Made by a program: the position numbers and the translations under genes
Shown here: in pieces, positions 1 to 5,603 of the stretch
How the letters are laid out: every line of letters starts with the position of its first letter
Numbering within the stretch: position 1 is the first letter of the stretch
The notes under the pieces: model-generated
Told to the model about the DNA's origin: nothing
Databases searched by the model: none
What the model saw: the letters and a program-made list of their open reading frames with translations, nothing else
Assembly (NCBI GenBank): GCA_044349305.1
Contig: JBIKRF010000086.1
Coordinates: 1 to 9,983 of the forward strand
DNA from: CAIZGX01 sp044349305
GTDB taxonomy: Bacteria > Bacteroidota > Bacteroidia > Flavobacteriales_D > Sanyastnellaceae
Length of the DNA: 9,983 bases
Direction of reading: 5' to 3'

Positions 1-476
1 GGATTCTAACTGTTCCATTGATGTGCGTTGAGTTCTACTTAATCACGAAGAAAGCAGGTGCTAAAATTGCTTTGTTGTGGAAATTAATTTTCGCTTCATT
101 GGTAATGTTAATCACTGGATATATCGGCGAGGTTTTAGATCCAGCACAAAGTGTTCTTTGGGGAGTTATCTCAGGTGCAGCTTACTTCTACATTGCATAC
201 TTAATCTGGTTTGGTGAAGTCGCTAAATTGGCTCAAACTGCAGGTCCACAAGTTGCTAAAGCAACGCGTATCCTTGCTTGGTTTGTTTTAGTTGGTTGGG
301 CAATTTACCCATTGGGTTACATCTTAGGTACTGATGGAGGTTTGTTCGGAATCAAATTGGTTCAAGACAAAGCTTCTGCATTACACGCTATGGATATCGT
401 TTACAACATCGCAGATGCAATTAACAAAATTGGATTTGGTTTAGTTATTTATGCGTTGTCGCGTAAAGAAGACTAA
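1..476 (+). CDS. Proteorhodopsin, light-driven proton pump (5' end truncated)
   Basis: This is the C-terminal part of a microbial rhodopsin, an inner-membrane seven-helix retinal protein that pumps ions out of the cell in light. The frame is open from base 3, and bases 1-2 are the end of a codon compatible with the Trp of the family's helix-C DWLLTVPL motif. The visible frame begins ILTVPLMCVEFYLI. By alignment from memory to green proteorhodopsin, the proton-donor Glu (E108) is the GAG at 30-32 and the spectral-tuning residue (position 105) is Met at 21-23. The helix-G motif DAINK carries the Asp counter-ion (414-416) and the retinal-binding Schiff-base Lys (426-428). The proton acceptor (D97) lies just upstream and is not visible. 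Helices C to G and a short SRKED tail are complete. The TTG at 18 is an internal Leu codon, not a start. Family assignment is very secure; proton pumping is inferred from E108, since sodium- and chloride-pumping relatives lack a Glu there. Confidence 0.96.
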   Translation, partial: ILTVPLMCVEFYLITKKAGAKIALLWKLIFASLVMLITGYIGEVLDPAQSVLWGVISGAAYFYIAYLIWFGEVAKLAQTAGPQVAKATRILAWFVLVGWAIYPLGYILGTDGGLFGIKLVQDKASALHAMDIVYNIADAINKIGFGLVIYALSRKED

Positions 477-507
477 ACAAATCTTTTCTAGGAAAAATAG
501 AATTTTG

Positions 508-546
508 AAAGGGGCGTAAGGAAATAATACTTACGCCCTTTTTTTT
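508..546 (+). terminator. Rho-independent terminator after the proteorhodopsin gene
   Basis: A perfect 9-bp stem, GGGCGTAAG (512-520) with CTTACGCCC (530-538), encloses a 9-base loop. It is followed by eight T residues (539-546). The flanking A and T runs can extend the stem. It lies 35 bases after the rhodopsin stop codon and about 40 bases before the next start, so it should set a high opsin : low chromophore-enzyme transcript ratio if the downstream gene depends on read-through. I see no clear TAnnTTTG promoter in 547-587. Confidence 0.93.
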
Positions 547-587
547 ACTCCTTTTCAAACTAACAAGTCGACAAACAACTCCAAAAA

Positions 588-2582
588 ATGATTACTGAAA
601 AGCAATACGATTTCATATTTGCTGGAAAAGGAGCGTCTGCAGCACTCGTGCTATTTGAACTTGAAAGGAGAAACCTCTTAGATTCTAAGAAAATTCTAAT
701 TGTTGATCCGGATAAAGATTCTACCAACAACAAGAACTTTTGCTTTTGGACTGAAGAAAACGGAGAACTAAAAAAGAAACTTGAGCCGTTCATAGCGCAC
801 TCCTGGTCGAAAATTCAGTTGAATCACGGGAGGGAAGAATTCCTAAACCCAACTTCTTACAATCACATACCCAATTCAACTGTTATTGAAAAGGCCAATG
901 AGGTTCTTGAAAGAAATAACGCTGATGTCTTGATTGAAACAGTTACCGAAACTGGAACAGATGACATCGGAAACTTCGCAACAGTAAGAGGCGAAAGAAT
1001 TTACAGTGAGCGCATCTTTGATTCGAGAACACCTATTTTACAAAAGACCGAATGGAACCAAACAACCCTTTTTCAAAGTTTTATTGGATGGATTGTCGAA
1101 TTTCCAAATGAAAAATTAGATGTTGAATCCTTCCGTATGATGGACTTTAACATTGAACAAAACAACTTCACTCAATTCGTCTATGTTTTGCCTTTCTCAG
1201 CCAATTCAGCGCTTATTGAAGTAACGCGATTTGGAGAGGAAGTCATTACAGCGATTGAAGCTGAATCCATTCTAAAAGATTACATCGCAAATCATTTTGG
1301 TCCATTCAAGAAGACTGGAACTGAGCACGGGTGCATTCCTATGAGTAACGCGTCTCTCGATACCTTTGACAACAAAAATATTATCAATCTTGGAGCGAGA
1401 AATTATTGCCTCAAACCAAGTACAGGTTACGCCTTCAAAAACATGTTTATCCAGGCTGGTGAAATTGCTGAGCGGATTCAAGTTGGACAAAAAACAATCT
1501 CAACCAACCGAAAACACAAGGAAGCCACAAAAGGAAGGTTCGCTTTTTATGATGCGCTTCTTCTCATTATACTCCACCTCTGGCCAAACTATGGCAGAGT
1601 CATTTTCACTCAACTGTTCTCCAAAGTAGAAACAAAACTCATTCTAAAATTCCTCGACGAGAAAACATCTGTTTTGGAAGACATTAAAATATTTAGCCGA
1701 CTTCCAATTGGAATATTCTTGAGATCACTCTGCGTTCATTTCTTGAAAAGCAAAGCATTCAGACCTTTTGTTATCGTCTGTTTCGTTTCCATGCTATTTT
1801 CTCTTTCGAATTTTCCTGAAGCACGAAACGTAGTTGGGTATACCGCTCTAATCATTGGAATGATTTCCGTTGGTTTACCACACGGAGCTGTAGATCATTT
1901 AATAGAATCGAATACATGGGATTATAAAAAAGCGCCGCGATTCATTGGTAAATACCTTTTGCTTATCGCTTGCATGGGTATAGTCTGGTTTCTAGCCCCT
2001 ACCCTCGCGTTAATCGTCTTTCTAGTTTATTCAGCTTGGCACTTTGGACAGGCAGATGTGCGACAATGGTCAATCTCTAACTTTCTTACATTACCCTGGG
2101 GAGCAACCCTTCTTCTCTACATTTTAGGAACGCACCAAATCGAAACTTCTGAAATATTAAGTTATATCGCAGGAATTGAATTTCCTTTTTCAATTTCACT
2201 TTTTGCTATTGCCCCATGGTTATTCTTTGCCTTATGGAAAAGAAACTTCCCCATGATTTTGACAATGTGCTGGCTTACTATTTCAAGTCAGCTGCCTCTC
2301 CTTCTCGCATTCGGAACTTACTTCATTGGTCAACACAGCATAACCAGTTGGGGACATCTTAAGCAGCACATTCAAAATAACAACCGGAAAATCTGGGTAC
2401 ACGCTCTACCCTTTCATCTCGGTGCATGGTTTATCCTCGTTCTCTTTTTCCTACTTTGGCCAATGGTTCAAAGTGAAATAAGTTCAACTTACAACGCTTG
2501 GGGGATTTTCTTTATTTTCATTTCTTGTGTTAGCTTCCCGCATGTGATTTTCATGAATAAATTGTACAAGCAAGCTTCTTAA
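588..2582 (+). CDS. crtY-blh: Fused lycopene cyclase / beta-carotene 15,15'-dioxygenase (CrtY-Blh), retinal synthesis
   Basis: The product (664 residues) would cyclise lycopene to beta-carotene and cleave it to two retinals for the adjacent rhodopsin. Residues 1 to about 382 are a full-length CrtY-type lycopene cyclase: a Rossmann-like dinucleotide site at the N-terminus (DFIFAGKGASA, 8-18), FCFWTE (51-56), FIGWIVEF (165-172), LPFSANSALIEVTRF (201-215), EHGCIPMSN (246-254) and LKPSTGYAF (275-283). The C-terminal FLDEKTSVLEDI segment (355-366) matches the usual end of the family. Residues about 391-664 are a full-length, multi-helix Brp/Blh dioxygenase: GLPHGAVDH (429-437), WHFGQAD (484-490) and YFIGQHS (578-584), supplying candidate iron-binding His432, His437, His485 and His583. 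The frame is continuous, and no Met occurs between residues 286 and 402, so separate internal initiation of the second domain is unlikely. The start ATG at 588 directly precedes the FAD-site strand; there is no Shine-Dalgarno, as usual in Bacteroidota. Domain assignments are secure; the activity of each half is inferred. Confidence 0.93.
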   Translation: MITEKQYDFIFAGKGASAALVLFELERRNLLDSKKILIVDPDKDSTNNKNFCFWTEENGELKKKLEPFIAHSWSKIQLNHGREEFLNPTSYNHIPNSTVIEKANEVLERNNADVLIETVTETGTDDIGNFATVRGERIYSERIFDSRTPILQKTEWNQTTLFQSFIGWIVEFPNEKLDVESFRMMDFNIEQNNFTQFVYVLPFSANSALIEVTRFGEEVITAIEAESILKDYIANHFGPFKKTGTEHGCIPMSNASLDTFDNKNIINLGARNYCLKPSTGYAFKNMFIQAGEIAERIQVGQKTISTNRKHKEATKGRFAFYDALLLIILHLWPNYGRVIFTQLFSKVETKLILKFLDEKTSVLEDIKIFSRLPIGIFLRSLCVHFLKSKAFRPFVIVCFVSMLFSLSNFPEARNVVGYTALIIGMISVGLPHGAVDHLIESNTWDYKKAPRFIGKYLLLIACMGIVWFLAPTLALIVFLVYSAWHFGQADVRQWSISNFLTLPWGATLLLYILGTHQIETSEILSYIAGIEFPFSISLFAIAPWLFFALWKRNFPMILTMCWLTISSQLPLLLAFGTYFIGQHSITSWGHLKQHIQNNNRKIWVHALPFHLGAWFILVLFFLLWPMVQSEISSTYNAWGIFFIFISCVSFPHVIFMNKLYKQAS

Positions 2583-2652
2583 TAGGAATTGCAATTTAAA
2601 TTGTTCCATTTCGGATTTTCAACAACCTAGTTCCAACAACGAAGTTCATACC
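2583..2652. other. Convergent intergenic spacer
   Basis: These 70 bases separate the convergent ends of crtY-blh and the LysR gene. They contain an AT-rich 12-bp palindrome, CAATTTAAATTG (2592-2603), loosely flanked by GGAA and TTCC. No GC-rich stem with a T run is visible, so I do not call a terminator here. Confidence 0.5.
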
Positions 2653-3561
2653 TCAGCTAAAGTGTTCAGCAATAATCGACGTTTTCTCATTCTCCAAATG
2701 TTCCAAAAATGAATTTGTAACAGCGGTATGTCGCTTTCCCTTCAACCAAACCAATTTCCACGATGTAGTTATAGGAAGTCCCTTTATGGGCACTATGTGC
2801 AAAAGACCGTTTGTCAATTCATTTCGAATGCCAATTTCCGGCATGATTGAATATCCCAGTCCAGCAAGCACGGCTTGCTTAACAGCTTCATTTGATGTTA
2901 ATTCCAACTTCTTTACTGGTTGTATTTTCTTCTTCTCAATGAAACGTTCCATGGTTTGTCGAGTTGCAGATCCCTTCTCTCTGTAGATGAATGGAAATTC
3001 AGAATAATCAATAGACTCACTCTCCTTCTTTTTTCCTGTGATTGGGTTCTTTCCAATTAAGTACAAATTGTTTGGCAACAACTCTAAACTCTCAAAATTC
3101 TTTTTGTCCGGCAAAACCGAAACCAAAGCGATGTCGACTTCATTTCGTTCTATACTTTGAATTACTCCTGCTTTATTATCAACGTCCATAAGCAATGTCA
3201 CTTCAGAATTCTTATTTAGAAAATCTGCAAGAAAATAGGGCATGACATACTTTCCCGTTGAAACAACTGCTAGTCTGAGTTTTCCAGTTAAGCGCTTGCT
3301 TTTCTCTTTATTCAAATTTGAAACTGCTTCAACTTGATTTAAAATTAGTTCAATCTTCTCGGATACTTCGCGACCAAAATCAGTAACGTAAACTTTCTTT
3401 CCAATAATCTCTATCAAAGGACTCTCGAACTGATCTTGGAAATTTCTCAGCTGAATAGACACGGCCGGCTGTGTTAAGTTCAGTTCTACTGCCGTTTTTG
3501 TAATGCTTCTAAGCTGTACTACTTTGTAAAATATCTGAAGCTGATTCAACGTGTAATTCAT
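2653..3561 (-). CDS. LysR-family transcriptional regulator, CbbR/CmpR-like
   Basis: This is a DNA-binding regulator (302 residues from the ATG at 3561). An N-terminal winged helix-turn-helix occupies about residues 3-62, with the LysR signature around SITKTAVELNLTQPAVSIQL (19-38) and the wing GKKVYVTDFG (54-63). This GKK-[IV]-Y-[VL]-T form is typical of the CbbR/CmpR/RbcR regulators of carbon-fixation and bicarbonate-uptake genes. Residues about 88-302 form the periplasmic-binding-protein-like effector domain. A TTG at 3570 would add three residues (MFF); I prefer the ATG at 3561 because NYTLNQLQIF is where the family normally starts and TTG starts are uncommon. It is divergent from the 93-residue gene and sbtA, with an 86-base shared regulatory region, the classic arrangement for a LysR regulator of the neighbouring unit. 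Regulation of sbtA in response to inorganic carbon or a metabolite is inferred from context; the LysR family call is secure. Confidence 0.93.
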   Translation of the reverse strand: MNYTLNQLQIFYKVVQLRSITKTAVELNLTQPAVSIQLRNFQDQFESPLIEIIGKKVYVTDFGREVSEKIELILNQVEAVSNLNKEKSKRLTGKLRLAVVSTGKYVMPYFLADFLNKNSEVTLLMDVDNKAGVIQSIERNEVDIALVSVLPDKKNFESLELLPNNLYLIGKNPITGKKKESESIDYSEFPFIYREKGSATRQTMERFIEKKKIQPVKKLELTSNEAVKQAVLAGLGYSIMPEIGIRNELTNGLLHIVPIKGLPITTSWKLVWLKGKRHTAVTNSFLEHLENEKTSIIAEHFS

Positions 3562-3585
3562 AAAAAACAATTATGCATTTCATTA

Positions 3586-3593
3586 CAAACATA
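3586..3593 (-). promoter_or_regulatory. Candidate -7 box for the LysR gene
   Basis: Read on the minus strand this is TATGTTTG, an exact match to the Bacteroidota -7 consensus TAnnTTTG. It lies 24 bases upstream of the ATG at 3561, which gives a short leader. I see no convincing TTG at the -33 position. An exact 8-mer of this degenerate form can occur by chance, but the placement supports the call. Confidence 0.5.
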
Positions 3594-3619
3594 AATAAAA
3601 ATTCGGACTGAAACTACCG

Positions 3620-3627
3620 CACTTTTG
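3620..3627 (+). promoter_or_regulatory. Candidate -7 box for the 93-residue gene and sbtA
   Basis: CACTTTTG differs from the TAnnTTTG consensus only at its first base and lies 20 bases before the ATG at 3648. It continues into TTTTGCATT, which resembles TTATGCATT (3571-3579) near the lysR start. A -33 TTG is not evident, consistent with a promoter that needs an activator such as the divergent LysR protein. Weak call. Confidence 0.38.
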
Positions 3628-3647
3628 CATTCGAAAGAAAAAATACA

Positions 3648-3929
3648 ATGAAGCAAGACGAAACTGTAGAACTGATCAAAGGTGATTTCACCCCAGAACA
3701 AGCAAAAGAGATTCTAACGAATGTTTTCTCAACAAAAATTCACTTTCATCAAATGAAAAATTTCAGTTCTCTTGAACGATTTAGCATCGAAGATGAAATG
3801 GCCATTGAAAGACTTCCCGAATTAAAAAGAGAGCTCAAACGAACACTTTCATTTCTTCAAACACCAGAATTTTCTGGCAAGAAAATTCAGATTCATTCAG
3901 AAATTAAAATTTCAATTATTAACGACTGA
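3648..3929 (+). CDS. Small protein of unknown function between lysR and sbtA
   Basis: The predicted cytoplasmic product has 93 residues, with no signal peptide or membrane segment. I do not recognise a named domain. The N-terminal stretch GDFTPEQAKEILTNVFSTKI (12-31) reads as a turn followed by an amphipathic helix. It is followed by HFHQMKNFSSLERF (32-45), a charged helix (about 49-71, ELKRELKRTL) with coiled-coil-like spacing, and a short beta-like tail (KKIQIHSEIKISII, 78-91). The well-formed codon sequence, the 35-base spacing to sbtA on the same strand and the shared promoter region support a real gene. Cyanobacterial SbtA is controlled by SbtB, a PII-like protein of about 110 residues; this protein shows no PII fold pattern or T-loop that I can see, so an SbtA-regulatory role is only a positional guess. 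A general stress or housekeeping role is equally possible. Confidence 0.8.
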   Translation: MKQDETVELIKGDFTPEQAKEILTNVFSTKIHFHQMKNFSSLERFSIEDEMAIERLPELKRELKRTLSFLQTPEFSGKKIQIHSEIKISIIND

Positions 3930-3964
3930 CTAGAACTTTAAATTTCTCGAGTGAAATAGAACCT

Positions 3965-4927
3965 ATGAATCTAAACCTACTCCTTGAAAATTTAACGAAT
4001 CCCGCCTTACTTTTTTTTGCACTTGGAATTGTGGCGGTTCAGCTCAAAAGCGACCTTGTCATTCCTGAGAACTCCGCCAAGTTCATATCCCTCTATTTAT
4101 TATTTGCCATTGGATTTAAAGGAGGACAAGAGCTCTCGCACGAACCGTTTACAAGGGAAGTTGGAACTTCCATGATTTTCGGGATACTCATTTCCCTTCT
4201 TATTCCCATCTATACTTTTTTCATACTTAAAACGAAGCTCAATGTATTCGACGCTGGCGCTGTGGCTGCCGCATACGGATCTGTTAGCGCTGTTACCTTT
4301 GTCACGGCCGCCTCATTTTTAGAAGCTCAACAAATGAACTTCTCAGGACATATGGTTGCCGTGATGGCCTTAATGGAATCTCCTGCTATTATCATGGGAC
4401 TTGTACTGCTTTCAATTTTCAACACGAATAACAGAGCGAGCATACAGAAAAGAACCGCAATAAAACATTCCTTCACCAACGGAAGCGTCTTGCTTATACT
4501 CGGAAGTTTAATTATTGGATATCTCGCAAGTGCCAAACAAGCCGAAGGAATAAAGCCCTTCACGAACGATCTATTCAAAGGGTTCCTTGCTATATTTCTT
4601 CTTGACCTCGGAATAACAAGCGGTAAAAAACTAAAATCATTCTTTTCAATGGGATGGTTCCCCATTGCATTTGCATTAATCATCCCGTTATTCAATGGAT
4701 GTCTCGTTGCCTTCTTGAGCGAAGGAATAATAACGGATGTTGCCAATCGATTTGTTTTCGCCGTCTTAGCTGCAAGCGCTTCCTACATTGCCGTTCCTGC
4801 TGCAATGAAAATTTCGGTCCCACAATCCAATCCTGGATTGCTACTTCCAATGGCTCTTGCAATAACATTTCCAGTAAACATAACCATCGGAATGCCGCTC
4901 TATTTTCTGATCATTCAAAGTTCTTAG
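3965..4927 (+). CDS. sbtA: Sodium-dependent bicarbonate transporter, SbtA family
   Basis: This inner-membrane permease (320 residues, about ten hydrophobic segments) belongs to the SbtA family, which takes up bicarbonate with sodium ions. From memory it matches cyanobacterial SbtA closely: the N-terminal NPALLFFALGIVAVQLKSDL (12-31), LYLLFAIGFKGGQEL (43-57), YGSVSAVTFVTA (104-115, the Ser/Thr-rich segment in the substrate site), MALMESPAII (134-143), DLG (214-216), SASYIAVPAAM (271-281) and FPVNITIGMPLY (302-313). The cytoplasmic loop between the two halves (about 152-172, NTNNRASIQKRT...) is much shorter than in cyanobacterial SbtA, where that loop contacts SbtB, so regulation is probably different. 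It follows the 93-residue gene by 35 bases and is presumably co-transcribed with it. It ends only 10 bases from the convergent ung stop. Family call is secure; bicarbonate as substrate is inferred from the family. Confidence 0.93.
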   Translation: MNLNLLLENLTNPALLFFALGIVAVQLKSDLVIPENSAKFISLYLLFAIGFKGGQELSHEPFTREVGTSMIFGILISLLIPIYTFFILKTKLNVFDAGAVAAAYGSVSAVTFVTAASFLEAQQMNFSGHMVAVMALMESPAIIMGLVLLSIFNTNNRASIQKRTAIKHSFTNGSVLLILGSLIIGYLASAKQAEGIKPFTNDLFKGFLAIFLLDLGITSGKKLKSFFSMGWFPIAFALIIPLFNGCLVAFLSEGIITDVANRFVFAVLAASASYIAVPAAMKISVPQSNPGLLLPMALAITFPVNITIGMPLYFLIIQSS

Positions 4928-4937
4928 TGCGTGTCAA

Positions 4938-5603
4938 TTACCACTTGATGTCTGCTTTCCCCCACTCCTTCAACTGGTTATTAATTCTCGAAAAAGGTTT
5001 CGACCCAAAAAATCCACGATAAGAAGAAAGCGGCGATGGATGAGCGCTTTCAATTACCGCATGTTTCGACAAGTCAATCAAGTTCTTTTTCTTTCGAGCA
5101 TAATCTCCCCACAAAACAAAAACAACATGTTCATTTTCTTTCGAGACAAATGAAATAACCGCATTCGTAAATTCTTCCCAGCCATACTTGGAATGACTTC
5201 CAGCCCTATCCTTTTCTACCGTCAAAACACTATTCAAAAGAAAGACGCCTTGATCTGCCCATACTGTTAAATCAGTCGTTCGAGTTAAATCAATTCCGAA
5301 TTCACTTTCCAATTCCTTGAAAATATTCCGAAGAGATGGCGGCGTTTTTATTCCTTGACGGACGCTAAAAGCCAAGCCATGAGCTTCGCCTGCTCCGTGA
5401 TAAGGATCTTGTCCAAGTATCACAACCTTGACATCCTTGGGGCTGCACAAAGTAAAAGCTTCAAAGATTTTTTCTTTGGTTGGAAAACAAATCGAGGAAG
5501 CGTAGGCTTCCTCGACTTTCTTTTCTAATAAAAATAAATATTCCTTTCTTGCTTCCTCACGAAGCAATTCGCTCCAAGCCTTCGGAAAGGATTCGAACAA
5601 CAT
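4938..5603 (-). CDS. ung: Uracil-DNA glycosylase, family 1
   Basis: The enzyme excises uracil from DNA as the first step of base-excision repair in the cytoplasm. At 221 residues it has the usual length. Motif A is GQDPYHG (64-70), with the general-base Asp66. WADQGVFLLNSVLTV (115-129) holds the uracil-recognising Asn124. Phe79 in LAFSV supplies the stacking residue, and motif B is HPSPLSSYRGFFG (188-200), with catalytic His188 and the DNA-intercalating Leu192 loop. The ATG (5603-5601) overlaps the upstream protease stop as TAATG, so translation is probably coupled to that gene. All catalytic residues are present. Confidence 0.98.
   Translation of the reverse strand: MLFESFPKAWSELLREEARKEYLFLLEKKVEEAYASSICFPTKEKIFEAFTLCSPKDVKVVILGQDPYHGAGEAHGLAFSVRQGIKTPPSLRNIFKELESEFGIDLTRTTDLTVWADQGVFLLNSVLTVEKDRAGSHSKYGWEEFTNAVISFVSKENEHVVFVLWGDYARKKKNLIDLSKHAVIESAHPSPLSSYRGFFGSKPFSRINNQLKEWGKADIKW

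Noticed and set aside
18..20. TTG as the start of a short independent membrane protein
   Set aside because: The frame is open to the left window edge and continues the rhodopsin helix-C motif, so this codon is an internal Leu.
560..793. Ser/Phe-rich minus-strand frame over the start of crtY-blh
   Set aside because: The composition is that expected from the reverse complement of Lys/Glu-rich coding DNA, and it opposes the conserved cofactor-binding N-terminus.
2592..2603. CAATTTAAATTG palindrome as a bidirectional terminator or operator
   Set aside because: It is all weak pairs except the ends, has no loop-forming GC stem or T run, and such AT palindromes are frequent by chance.
3568..3570. 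TTG start giving a 305-residue LysR protein
   Set aside because: The ATG nine bases downstream gives the usual LysR N-terminus; the extra MFF adds nothing.
4327..4746. 139-codon open frame on the minus strand inside sbtA
   Set aside because: It lies wholly antisense to a clearly conserved transporter gene, and its translation shows no recognisable motif.
4654..5022. 122-codon plus-strand frame spanning the ends of sbtA and ung
   Set aside because: It overlaps sbtA in another frame and ung in antisense; Cys/His-rich low-quality composition with no motif fits a shadow frame.
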